Of a stretch of DNA of 64,000 nucleotides, positions 35,423 through 43,014 are shown piece after piece. Below the pieces are notes generated by a model. The model was given only the letters and a program-made list of their open reading frames with translations, had not been told where the DNA came from and ran no database searches. The first letter of the stretch is position 1; each line of letters opens with the position of its first letter. Location: contig NZ_OCVX01000007.1 in NCBI RefSeq assembly GCF_900232995.1, forward strand, positions 789,169 through 853,168, read 5' to 3'. Origin of the DNA: Mycobacterium simulans (GTDB taxonomy: Bacteria > Actinomycetota > Actinomycetes > Mycobacteriales > Mycobacteriaceae). Made by a program: the position numbers and the translations under genes.

Positions 35423-35476
35423 AGAAGGATGTTAGCGACTCACGCCCGGTTAGGTGCTTCGAAAAAAACATGAAAA

Positions 35477-36046
35477 TCAGCGTCCGGGTTTGACGATACG
35501 GGCCGCCGCTTCGACAGCGGCGGCGCGGCGGCTGGCAAGAACGTGCGCATCGGTGGTTGCCATCGCGGGGTCGGGCCAGCGCGCCCAACCTAAGGCGATT
35601 CCGAAGAGCAGGACCACCAACTGCTGCGGCTCCCAGGCGGGATCGACGTAGCCCAGGTCCTGCGCCTGTTCCAAAGCGGCAATGCCCTGATCGTGTGGCC
35701 GCTCGCCCTCGATTTCCGGTGGGGCGAGCGGAAAGCCCTCCAATTGCGCCCAGGTGATCATCCGTATGTGCTCGGGCCGACGTTGGGCCAGATCGAAGAT
35801 GTCGCCGACAAACTCGGGTACTGCCTCGGGGCGCAATTCGACGGTCCGGAAGAACTCGGCACCGTCGGCCGCAACCACGTCTCGAAAGAGGGTCTCCTTA
35901 TCGCCAAAATGGGCGTACAGGCGTTCCTTACTCGCACTGGCTGCTCGGGCAATGCGGTCGATACGCGCACCGGCCAGGCCGTACTGCGCGAACTCCGCGC
36001 GCGCGGCCGCAAGAATCTCGTCGCGGAGCTCCGTTGTCGTTCTCAC
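35477..36046 (-). CDS. TetR family regulator
   Basis: A 189-residue TetR protein (GTG start). The helix-turn-helix is at about residues 8-55 (ARAEFAQYGLAGARIDRIA, SASKERLYAHFGDKETLF), and a TetR_C-type ligand domain carries PAVEAAARIVK at the end. A 14-bp perfect palindrome lies 18 bp upstream of its start, on the way to the divergent acyltransferase operon. It probably represses both directions. Confidence 0.9.
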   Translation of the reverse strand: MRTTTELRDEILAAARAEFAQYGLAGARIDRIARAASASKERLYAHFGDKETLFRDVVAADGAEFFRTVELRPEAVPEFVGDIFDLAQRRPEHIRMITWAQLEGFPLAPPEIEGERPHDQGIAALEQAQDLGYVDPAWEPQQLVVLLFGIALGWARWPDPAMATTDAHVLASRRAAAVEAAARIVKPGR

Positions 36047-36063
36047 AGGAGAATTTTAAGCAG

Positions 36064-36077
36064 ACAAACTAGTTTGT
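36064..36077. promoter_or_regulatory. Palindromic TetR operator
   Basis: ACAAACTAGTTTGT is a perfect 14-bp palindrome 18 bp before the TetR start, in the divergent promoter region of the TetR and acyltransferase genes. Confidence 0.75.
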
Positions 36078-36119
36078 TTGTTAGCGTGCTTAGCAGATCT
36101 ACAGGGAGGAAGGGCGGTC

Positions 36120-36191
36120 ATGGGCGAGGTAAACCTGCTCGAGCAAGCGATTGTCTTGTTCTCCACTCCGGGCGGAGGCGAGCGTGGCTGA
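36120..36191 (+). CDS. Possible 23-codon leader ORF overlapping the acyltransferase start
   Basis: ATG at 36120 follows a strong GGGAGGAAGGG site, and the frame encodes MGEVNLLEQAIVLFSTPGGG plus three residues to a TGA at 36189-36191. It overlaps the acyltransferase GTG (36184) in another frame. It could couple translation of that gene, or be the relic of a lost gene. Peptide function unknown. Confidence 0.4.
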   Translation: MGEVNLLEQAIVLFSTPGGGERG

Positions 36192-37056
36192 CGGCCCAGA
36201 CCTCGCCACCATCATGGAGCCGACGGGACGAGTGCAAACGCTGCGACGAGTTCTCGACACCGTTGTCGACGGCATCCGTCCCGTAGTGGACCTGTATCGA
36301 CCGTATGTCGACGGTGTGGAAAATCTTCCCGCTGACGGGCGATTCCTGTTGGTGGGCAATCACACTCAATCCGGCGCGGAAGTCTTTATGATCCACGATG
36401 CCGTGCGGCGCGCCATCGGAACACGAGTGCGACCGTTGGCGGACCGAGGCTTCGGACGCATGCGTGGCCTACCGGCTGATCTGCTGGCGGCTTTCGGCGG
36501 CGTAGTGGGGGCGCCGGAGACAGCGCGCGAGCTCATGCGTCACGACCAGACCATTCTGGTTTTTCCTGGCGGCGGCCGGGAGATCGCAAAGTACAAGGGC
36601 GAGGAGTACACGCTGCGCTGGCAGGGCCGTTCGGGATTTGCGCGGCTGTCCGCGGAGAACAGCTATCCCATTGTCCCGGCCGGTCTTGTCGGCGGCGACG
36701 ACGTCTACCGCAGTTTGACCACCCGTGACAGTGCCGTCGCAAGGTTCGGTGAAGCTTTGGGCCGCAGGCTGAATGGTCGGCCAGACATGGCCATGCCGTT
36801 GTTGCGGGGGATCGGCCCCACCCTCATTCCTCGACCGCAACGGATGTACCTCCGGTTCGGCGCACCGATCCTTACGACTAGGCCGCGCGGCGTCGGAATT
36901 GAGGCGTGGACGCAAACCGTCAAGGAACGAACACAGGTGCAACTGGAACGAATCCTGGCCGACTTGCTGCGGCTGCGAGACGTCGATCCCTACCGCGGGC
37001 TCAACCCGCTGGCATGGCGCGAAGCGACCAGGCCAGCGGTGCCTGCCCACCTGTGA
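36184..37056 (+). CDS. Lysophospholipid/MGAT-like acyltransferase
   Basis: About 290 residues from the GTG at 36184 (GGCGGAGG site upstream). The acyltransferase block I is VGNHTQSGAE, where the canonical HX4D acid is not at the usual spacing; block III is FPGGGREI, and YPIVPAGLVGG resembles block IV. This fits the MGAT/PlsC-like branch that moves acyl groups from acyl-CoA to lipid hydroxyls. It is the first full gene after the TetR operator and is followed by a phosphodiesterase gene, which suggests a lipid-remodelling operon. Confidence 0.8.
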   Translation: MADGPDLATIMEPTGRVQTLRRVLDTVVDGIRPVVDLYRPYVDGVENLPADGRFLLVGNHTQSGAEVFMIHDAVRRAIGTRVRPLADRGFGRMRGLPADLLAAFGGVVGAPETARELMRHDQTILVFPGGGREIAKYKGEEYTLRWQGRSGFARLSAENSYPIVPAGLVGGDDVYRSLTTRDSAVARFGEALGRRLNGRPDMAMPLLRGIGPTLIPRPQRMYLRFGAPILTTRPRGVGIEAWTQTVKERTQVQLERILADLLRLRDVDPYRGLNPLAWREATRPAVPAHL

Positions 37057-37132
37057 TGCCCGAATAGTCGCCGCGGCAGCCGATCTCACCATTGCGACGA
37101 CATCACCGCGGCAGAGTTGAGATACTTCGCTT

Positions 37133-37924
37133 ATGGGCGACGGCGGCGTAGGCACCGTGGAGTTTCTTAGCGGCACTGGACGCATTGCTATGGCGCACAG
37201 GGGATTTACAGCATTCAAGTTGCCCATGAACAGCATGGGGGCGTTCCACGAAGCCGCGAAGCTTGGTCTTCGCTACATTGAGACCGACGTTCGCGCTACT
37301 CGTGACGGCGTGGCCGTAATCCAGCACGACCGGATATTGCGGCCCGAGGCGGGTGCGTCGGGCGCAATCGACCAGTTGTTGTGGCGAGATGTTCGCAGCG
37401 CGGACTTGGGCGCGGGGGAGTCGGTCCCAAGCCTCGAGGAACTCCTTGTCGCCCTACCTGGCATGCGGATAAACATCGATATCAAAGCCGCCACGGCGAT
37501 CGAGCCGACCGTCGACGTCATCGAGCGGTTGAACGCGCACAACCGCGTGCTGGTCACCTCATTTTCCGATCGTCGCCGACGACGCGCGTTACGCCTGTTG
37601 TCCAAGCGGGTGGCCAGTTCGGCGGGGACGGGTGCGTTCGTCGCGTGCCTGGCGGCGAGAACCCCCGGCAGCTGGGCATATGCCTGGCGGACGGTGCGTG
37701 ACAGCGACTGCCTACAGCTGCCACCGCGATTGGGCGGTGTGCCGATCATTACGCCGGCGCTGGTGCGAGCCGTTCATGCTTCGGGACGTCAGGTTCACGC
37801 CTGGACGGTCGACGATCCCGGTGTCATGCATGCACTGCTCGACATGGATGTCGACGGCATCATCTCTGATCGCGCGGACCTACTTCGTGATGTCCTGATA
37901 GCCCGCAGCGAGTGGTGGGCGTAA
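37133..37924 (+). CDS. Glycerophosphodiester phosphodiesterase
   Basis: A 263-residue GDPD enzyme: AHRGF near residue 21 (HRG motif), ETDVRATRDGVAVIQHD at about 50-66 (E-x-D metal ligands and catalytic His), and DIKAATAI. The C-terminal half has the W-T-V-D-D segment typical of GDPD (AWTVDDPGVMHALL). It cleaves glycerophosphodiesters to glycerol-3-phosphate and an alcohol. It lies 76 bp after the acyltransferase gene on the same strand. No signal peptide, so it is cytosolic. Confidence 0.9.
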   Translation: MGDGGVGTVEFLSGTGRIAMAHRGFTAFKLPMNSMGAFHEAAKLGLRYIETDVRATRDGVAVIQHDRILRPEAGASGAIDQLLWRDVRSADLGAGESVPSLEELLVALPGMRINIDIKAATAIEPTVDVIERLNAHNRVLVTSFSDRRRRRALRLLSKRVASSAGTGAFVACLAARTPGSWAYAWRTVRDSDCLQLPPRLGGVPIITPALVRAVHASGRQVHAWTVDDPGVMHALLDMDVDGIISDRADLLRDVLIARSEWWA

Positions 37925-37950
37925 GGCGTCTCGCTTGGTACCATCGCGCG

Positions 37951-38757
37951 GTGCCCGAATCGGCTGCCCCCGGTAGACGCGGCAAACACCGATCTGTTTC
38001 ACGACGCGACGTCCTCAAGTACGCCCTAACACCGGTGCTGCTCACCGGAGGAACCCTGGCCGCCGCACTCGGTGGGCACAGGGCATCTGCCGCAAACATC
38101 AGGCTGATCGACTTTGCAGAACAACGGATAGCACCGCAGGAGATCAAAGCGGCCGGCTATGACGGGGTGGTCAACTACGTATCCGAGTCGCGGCCAGGCG
38201 CCAACTTCGAGGCCAAGCCCATCACTCGCCAGTACGCGGACGAACTGCGCGCAGCGGGTCTTCACATCGTCAGCAACTTCCAGTACGGCAAGCCGGGTTG
38301 GCCTACGCCGTCGGATTTCACCCGAGGGTACGACGGCGGCGTGGCCGACTCTCAGACAGCTCTGCGCCTGCACGCCGCGGCCGGGGGCGGCAGTTCTGCC
38401 CCGATCTTTTTCAGTGTCGATGAAGATATCGACCTCAACACCTGGAATAGCCTTGCGGTCGAATGGTTTCGAGGTATCAACTCGATACTGGGCGTGGCCC
38501 GTACCGGCATCTATGGGCATTGCCAGGCGTGTACGTGGGCAATCAACGACGGCGCAATCGGGCACTCAACCACCGCGGGGCGTCGGTGGGCGTGGCAGAC
38601 GAAGTCGTGGTCGCATGGGAAGCGGGAGCCCGCGGCGGTGCTGTACCAAGAGATCGTCAATAGCGAGGCGAACCCAGGCCCCCTGCTGGGCGGTATTCAC
38701 GTCGATGTGGACGAGGTGCTTGCGGCGGATTTCGGGCAGTGGGATCTCGATCGTTGA
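37951..38757 (+). CDS. Tat-exported DUF1906 (Rv2525c-like) protein
   Basis: About 268 residues from the GTG at 37951. The Tat motif is SVSRRDVLKYALTPVLLT. The mature domain matches the DUF1906/glycoside-hydrolase-like TIM barrel of Rv2525c: RLIDFAEQRIAPQEIKAAGY, VNYVSESRPGANF, APIFFSVDEDID. The acidic residues at strand ends (SVDEDID) suit a lysozyme-like hydrolase of cell-wall glycan. Activity is not proved for the family. It sits 26 bp after the GDPD stop, so it is probably the last gene of the operon. Confidence 0.88.
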   Translation: MPESAAPGRRGKHRSVSRRDVLKYALTPVLLTGGTLAAALGGHRASAANIRLIDFAEQRIAPQEIKAAGYDGVVNYVSESRPGANFEAKPITRQYADELRAAGLHIVSNFQYGKPGWPTPSDFTRGYDGGVADSQTALRLHAAAGGGSSAPIFFSVDEDIDLNTWNSLAVEWFRGINSILGVARTGIYGHCQACTWAINDGAIGHSTTAGRRWAWQTKSWSHGKREPAAVLYQEIVNSEANPGPLLGGIHVDVDEVLAADFGQWDLDR

Positions 38758-38938
38758 CGTGACCGATCACGCGGCACGTTCACCCTCGATTCACCGAATT
38801 GGTGCATGAGTCATATAACCTGCAGACCACTGGGTTTCGCCAAATGGCGTCGGACACAACGACACTGTCAAGGAAAGGCCACAAAGAGTAACGATTTGCA
38901 CAGCGCGCTGGCATGGCGACCGAGCGGATGGAAGTGTG

Positions 38939-39199
38939 ATGCCTGTGAGTGTTGAGGTTGACGAGCCGGCGCACTGCTCGCGCACGCAATGGCTGGATAG
39001 ACCACCCCAACGCTGTGCGCGTGGCCACTGGTTGCTGCCGGGACACATGATCGTCGGCACCGTTTCGTGTTCGCGCGGCATGCATATCTGCTGGGAATGC
39101 GAGTGTGGTGCCGCCACATATGCGCCGGCATTGGTTGAGTCGTGCACTGTCGCTACCGAACTGGCTTCGACCGCAGGCGTTCAGAGTAATGGAGGATAA
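38939..39199 (+). CDS. Small Cys/His-rich (zinc-ribbon-like) protein
   Basis: About 86 residues. The spacing C-x3-H ... C-x5-H ... C-x-C (RCARGHWLLPG, VSCSRGMHICWECECGAATY) suggests a zinc ribbon of a kind found in short actinobacterial hypothetical proteins. No signal peptide. The ATG at 38939 directly follows a GTG at 38936. It stands alone between two operons. Function unknown; nucleic-acid or protein binding is possible. Confidence 0.6.
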   Translation: MPVSVEVDEPAHCSRTQWLDRPPQRCARGHWLLPGHMIVGTVSCSRGMHICWECECGAATYAPALVESCTVATELASTAGVQSNGG

Positions 39200-39320
39200 G
39201 GGGGTTAGCTTTCATGCTCGGCTCAGTTATGGATGGTTGGGCAGCCGGGTGGCTTTGGCCGCATGTGGAGGTGACACTCGGCGCGTCGGCGTCCGGCCAT
39301 TCTGAGGAAGAGCCGGAGAT

Positions 39321-40784
39321 CTAACGCGTTGTCGCCGTGTCGCCCACGCGGCTGATGGCTCGGTAGTAGTGGAGGTAGGCGAGCGCCGGTACCACGATGA
39401 ACGTGATCACGATCAAGGATATCGAGAAGTAGTTGGGCTGGCTTCGCGACAAGACGATGGACCGATAGTCGAAGGACACCGCCAGCCCGATCGAAATCGC
39501 GAACGCAACGACCGGTAACACTTTGTCAGTGAACGGGTTTCGCCGCACTGCCGCGTGCTCCTCCCGCTGAGACTGCGCCAAGGCGATGAGAGCGATTGGC
39601 ACGATTATGAACTGTACGAACCTGGCGATCACCGCCAGGCCGGTGAGGTTCAGGCTGTCGAATCGAAGCGCCAGCGGAAATGCGAGTGCCAAAGAAGCCG
39701 TGATGGCGAAGGCGACCATCGGCACACCGAACCGATTGTTACGAGCCAGGCCGGTAGGCAGAACACTCCCGTCGGCCAGCGCGGTCCATAGCCGTGGAGC
39801 ACCGAACGAGGCAGCCACGTTGATGCCGAACATCGAAACCAAGGCTCCAACGACAACGACCGTTCGGAAAGTATCGTTTCCGATGGCAGCCGCCAGTTTG
39901 ACCGTGTCGGGGGAGGCGACGATCTTGTCCGATCCCAGCAGCATCGCTACGACCAACGCAAGCACATAGATCGCACCCACCGAGAAGATCGCTATGGGTA
40001 TCGCCCTAGGGAGGTTCCGATCCGGCTCTTCCATTTCCTCGGCAGCGTTCGCGATCGATTCGAAGCCGGTGAATGCGTACAACGCCGCGATCGTGGCAAG
40101 CGCCAAGCTCGAGACAGTGCTCTTACCGATCTCGGCGATTCCGAGCACTGAGTATGACGCCGGGTGGTATGCCAACTGTGACGTTCCGTAGTTGTTCATG
40201 CGCTGCGTGACGATGATCCACAATCCGCCGGCAATGAACACCGAAAGCGCGAATACCTTGCCCAGCGTTGATGTTCCGTTCGCCCACTTGATCACCCGGT
40301 TGCCGAACAAGTTGATGACCAACAGCACGGCGATAAAGCCGAGGAACGCTAGCGTCTTAACGCTTAGTACTCGTTCGTCGTCGGCCCAGGTCTTGCCGGG
40401 GAAAGCGACCCTCAACAACGTTGAGACGAACAAGGACGCCAGCACTCCCCATGCGATCGAGGCGGTAATCGCATGGGTGACACCAACATAGATGCCAATC
40501 CGCCGCCCGAATGCGGCCGTCGTGTAAGCGTAGGAGGCACCGTTCGTCTTGACATACCGCGCCGCCGTTGCAAACACCATCGCCATGATGCCTGCGAAAA
40601 GGCCGGCCAAAATGTAAGCAACCGGTGCAAAGGGTCCGGCGAGTTTGATGACCGCACCTGGAGTCAAAAAGATACCCGCTCCGATGATTGCGTTGATCCC
40701 GAGCATGACGACGCTCCAGAAACCAAGCTTGCTAATCGCAGTTCCTCTCGCAGGCTTAAGGTCTTCAGCGTGCCACAGATTCAT
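39321..40784 (-). CDS. APC-superfamily amino acid permease
   Basis: About 487 residues with 12 predicted membrane helices. The APC signature is near the N-terminus (SVVMLGINAIIGAGIFLTPG), and FTGFESIANAAEEMEEPDRN marks TM6-loop. It resembles amino acid/polyamine permeases of the YfnA/CAT branch; the substrate is unknown. The ATG at 40784 starts at MNLWHAEDLKPARG. An alternative start ten codons upstream would lie in IS-derived sequence and is rejected. Confidence 0.9.
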   Translation of the reverse strand: MNLWHAEDLKPARGTAISKLGFWSVVMLGINAIIGAGIFLTPGAVIKLAGPFAPVAYILAGLFAGIMAMVFATAARYVKTNGASYAYTTAAFGRRIGIYVGVTHAITASIAWGVLASLFVSTLLRVAFPGKTWADDERVLSVKTLAFLGFIAVLLVINLFGNRVIKWANGTSTLGKVFALSVFIAGGLWIIVTQRMNNYGTSQLAYHPASYSVLGIAEIGKSTVSSLALATIAALYAFTGFESIANAAEEMEEPDRNLPRAIPIAIFSVGAIYVLALVVAMLLGSDKIVASPDTVKLAAAIGNDTFRTVVVVGALVSMFGINVAASFGAPRLWTALADGSVLPTGLARNNRFGVPMVAFAITASLALAFPLALRFDSLNLTGLAVIARFVQFIIVPIALIALAQSQREEHAAVRRNPFTDKVLPVVAFAISIGLAVSFDYRSIVLSRSQPNYFSISLIVITFIVVPALAYLHYYRAISRVGDTATTR

Positions 40785-40798
40785 CTCAAACTTCTTTT

Positions 40799-41000
40799 GA
40801 CGTCCTGCGCGCATTGAAGTAGCGCCGTGGGCGCACCAGCAGGGAAGGTTCGCGCCGAGCGGATCTGTCGCTTCGAAGCCCCGCGGACACTTTTATAGGC
40901 GCCACCGACCTCCGCGAAGGCGGATGCCTGCGGCCTCGCCGGTCACCCGCCGTATGCACCGATCTGGGTGCTGAGTTGGTTGAGTTCAACGACAAGGCTG
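40799..41000. mobile_element. Internally deleted copy of the IS605-type element
   Basis: 40799-40819 matches 16992-17012 (19 of 21), 40820-40941 matches 17067-17186, and about 40955-41000 matches the tnpA segment near 18914-18962. Roughly 1.7 kb of internal sequence (most of tnpB and the start of tnpA) is missing. It lies against the start of the permease gene. Confidence 0.8.
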
Positions 41001-41083
41001 ACCAAAGTCTCTGCGCTCTAACGCGATTGCCTCGGGCCGAAATGACTAGGCGGCGCGGCTGAATCATGAGAGATCATGGCGTC

Positions 41084-41878
41084 ATGGCCGACGACGAACT
41101 CGACAGCTTGTATTGGGCGCAGCCGGATGCTTTCACCGCCCAACGAACAAGACTGACCGCCGCGGCCAGGAAACGCGGCGACGCCGCCGCCGCTAGACGA
41201 ATTTCGGCGGCGCGCAGACCCACGACAACAGCATGGATAGTCAACCGGCTCGCGCTCGAGCATCGGGATACCAAACAGCGCCTGGCCGACCTAGGCGACC
41301 GCCTGCGCGCCGCGCACAGCGCTATGGACGGCGACCAAATCCGGGACCTATCCGCCGAGCAACACAAACTCCTCGATGAACTCGCTCGAGCCGCATTCGC
41401 AGCGGCCGATGTACACAGGCCGTCGTCGACCGTGCGTGATGACGTGACCAGCACGCTGCAAGCTGCGGTGGCAGACCCAGCGGTCAGAGACCGACTTGGT
41501 CGATTGACCCGGGCCGAGCAATGGTCTGGGTTTGGCGCGTTCGGCGATGCTGCGCCGGTCGTGCGGACCGCCCGTGCCGGCAAGGCGAAACCGGAGCCCA
41601 AGACACGAGACGAAAAGGCAGAGCATCAGCGGTTGGAAAAATTGAACGCGGCGGTGGCCGCGGCCAAGCGCGCCAAGGTTGAAGCCGACGCCACGCTGTC
41701 GGAGCGCCAAGCCGAACGCGATGCGGCTCGGCTGCGTCGTGACGAAGCCCGCACAAGGCTTCGCGACGCACAGTGGGAGTTGAACAGTGCGGAGAACCGC
41801 TATGAGGAAGCAAAGCGAGCCAGCCGGGCCGCCGCGGAACTGGTTGACGAGGCCCATAAAGCTGCCCAGCGCAGTTGA
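41084..41878 (+). CDS. Conserved hypothetical protein with coiled-coil C-terminus
   Basis: About 264 residues. The N-terminal region is helical (FTAQRTRLTAAARKRGDAAA, RRPTTTAWIVNRLALEHRD) and matches a mycobacterial hypothetical family. The C-terminal third (about residues 175-260) is a charged Ala/Glu/Arg coiled coil (ERQAERDAARLRRDEARTR). There is no signal peptide. The ATG at 41084 is chosen over 41066. Function unknown; such proteins may act as structural or nucleoid-associated factors. Confidence 0.7.
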   Translation: MADDELDSLYWAQPDAFTAQRTRLTAAARKRGDAAAARRISAARRPTTTAWIVNRLALEHRDTKQRLADLGDRLRAAHSAMDGDQIRDLSAEQHKLLDELARAAFAAADVHRPSSTVRDDVTSTLQAAVADPAVRDRLGRLTRAEQWSGFGAFGDAAPVVRTARAGKAKPEPKTRDEKAEHQRLEKLNAAVAAAKRAKVEADATLSERQAERDAARLRRDEARTRLRDAQWELNSAENRYEEAKRASRAAAELVDEAHKAAQRS

Positions 41879-42062
41879 CATGGGGATATTGCTGCTGCCC
41901 TTGGCCTTTCGCACGGTGAGCGACAACTACGTACGCAACGGCCCCGATGAGATTACAACCCGAATCCGATAACATTCGCCAAACAGTGCATCGAGGATGA
42001 CTTCTCAGGGTATGTCTTCGTGCAACACCGCAGGTCATCGCAGTTCGGGAAAGGCATGGGTC

Positions 42063-42923
42063 ATGGCTGAGCTAACGCCGCACTTCGAAGATGTGCAGGC
42101 GCACTACGACTTGTCCGACGACTTCTTCCGGCTGTTTCTGGACCCGACCCAGACCTACAGTTGCGCGTACTTCGAGCGCGACGACATGACCCTGGAAGAG
42201 GCCCAAATCGCCAAGATCGACCTGGCCCTGGGCAAGCTGGGCCTGCAGCCGGGCATGACGCTGCTCGACGTGGGCTGCGGCTGGGGCGCCACCATGCGCC
42301 GGGCAATCGAGAACTATGACGTCAACGTCATCGGCCTGACGCTGTCCAAGAACCAGGCCGCCCACGTGCAAAAGTCAATCGACGAGATGGACACGCCACG
42401 GACCAGACGGGTCGAGCTCAAAGGCTGGGAACAGTTCGACGAGCCCGTCGACCGCATCGTGTCAATCGGGGCGTTCGAGCACTTCGGCCACGATCGTCAT
42501 GCCGACTTCTTCGCGCTCGCCCACAAGATCCTGCCCGCTGACGGGGTGATGCTGCTGCACACGATCACCGGCCTGACTCGACAGCAGATGATCGACGAAG
42601 GCTTGCCGCTGACGTTGTGGCTGGCCCGCTTCTTGAAGTTCATCGCGACCGAAATCTTCCCGGGCGGCCATCCGCCAACGATCGAGATGGTGGAGGAGGA
42701 TTCGGCGAAGGCCGGGTTCACCCTGACCCGCCGGCAGTCGCTGCAGGCGGACTATGCGCGGACCCTCGACCTGTGGGCCGAGGCCCTGGAGGCCCACAAG
42801 GACGAGGGCATCGAGATTCAGTCCGAAGAGGTCTACGAGCGCTACATGAAGTACCTGACCGGTTGCGCCAAGCTGTTCCGCGTCGGCTACATCGACGTCA
42901 ATCAGTTCACCCTCGCAAAGTAA
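42063..42923 (+). CDS. Mycolic acid cyclopropane synthase (CmaA1-like)
   Basis: About 286 residues from MAELTPHFEDVQAHYDLSD. SAM motif I is LLDVGCGWGATMRRA, the carbonate/lipid pocket region is GAFEHFGHDRHADFF, and the C-terminus is FRVGYIDVNQFTLAK. Of the M. tuberculosis paralogues it looks closest to CmaA1/PcaA. The enzyme adds a methylene from SAM across a double bond of the meromycolate chain to form a cyclopropane. An upstream in-frame ATG at 41997 starts MTSQG, like the CmaA2 N-terminus, but the rest of that extension is unlike it. A strong terminator follows. Confidence 0.9.
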   Translation: MAELTPHFEDVQAHYDLSDDFFRLFLDPTQTYSCAYFERDDMTLEEAQIAKIDLALGKLGLQPGMTLLDVGCGWGATMRRAIENYDVNVIGLTLSKNQAAHVQKSIDEMDTPRTRRVELKGWEQFDEPVDRIVSIGAFEHFGHDRHADFFALAHKILPADGVMLLHTITGLTRQQMIDEGLPLTLWLARFLKFIATEIFPGGHPPTIEMVEEDSAKAGFTLTRRQSLQADYARTLDLWAEALEAHKDEGIEIQSEEVYERYMKYLTGCAKLFRVGYIDVNQFTLAK

Positions 42924-42959
42924 GGGCGCCAGGGTCGGAGCCGGCGGGTCGGGGCGTGA

Positions 42960-42994
42960 CGACACCCCGCGAGCCGATAGCTCGCGGGGTGTCG
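42960..42994. terminator. Perfect 15-bp bidirectional terminator
   Basis: A GC-rich perfect inverted repeat (arms 42960-42974 and 42980-42994, loop CGATA) between the convergent cyclopropane synthase and katG genes. It is one of the strongest hairpins in the window. Confidence 0.85.
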
Positions 42995-43014
42995 CAAGGT
43001 GATGACCGTCAGGG

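Noticed and set aside
41997..42062. Longer start of the cyclopropane synthase (MTSQG...)
   Set aside because: Beginning resembles CmaA2 by chance; the remaining extension does not, and 42063 fits the CmaA1/PcaA family start.
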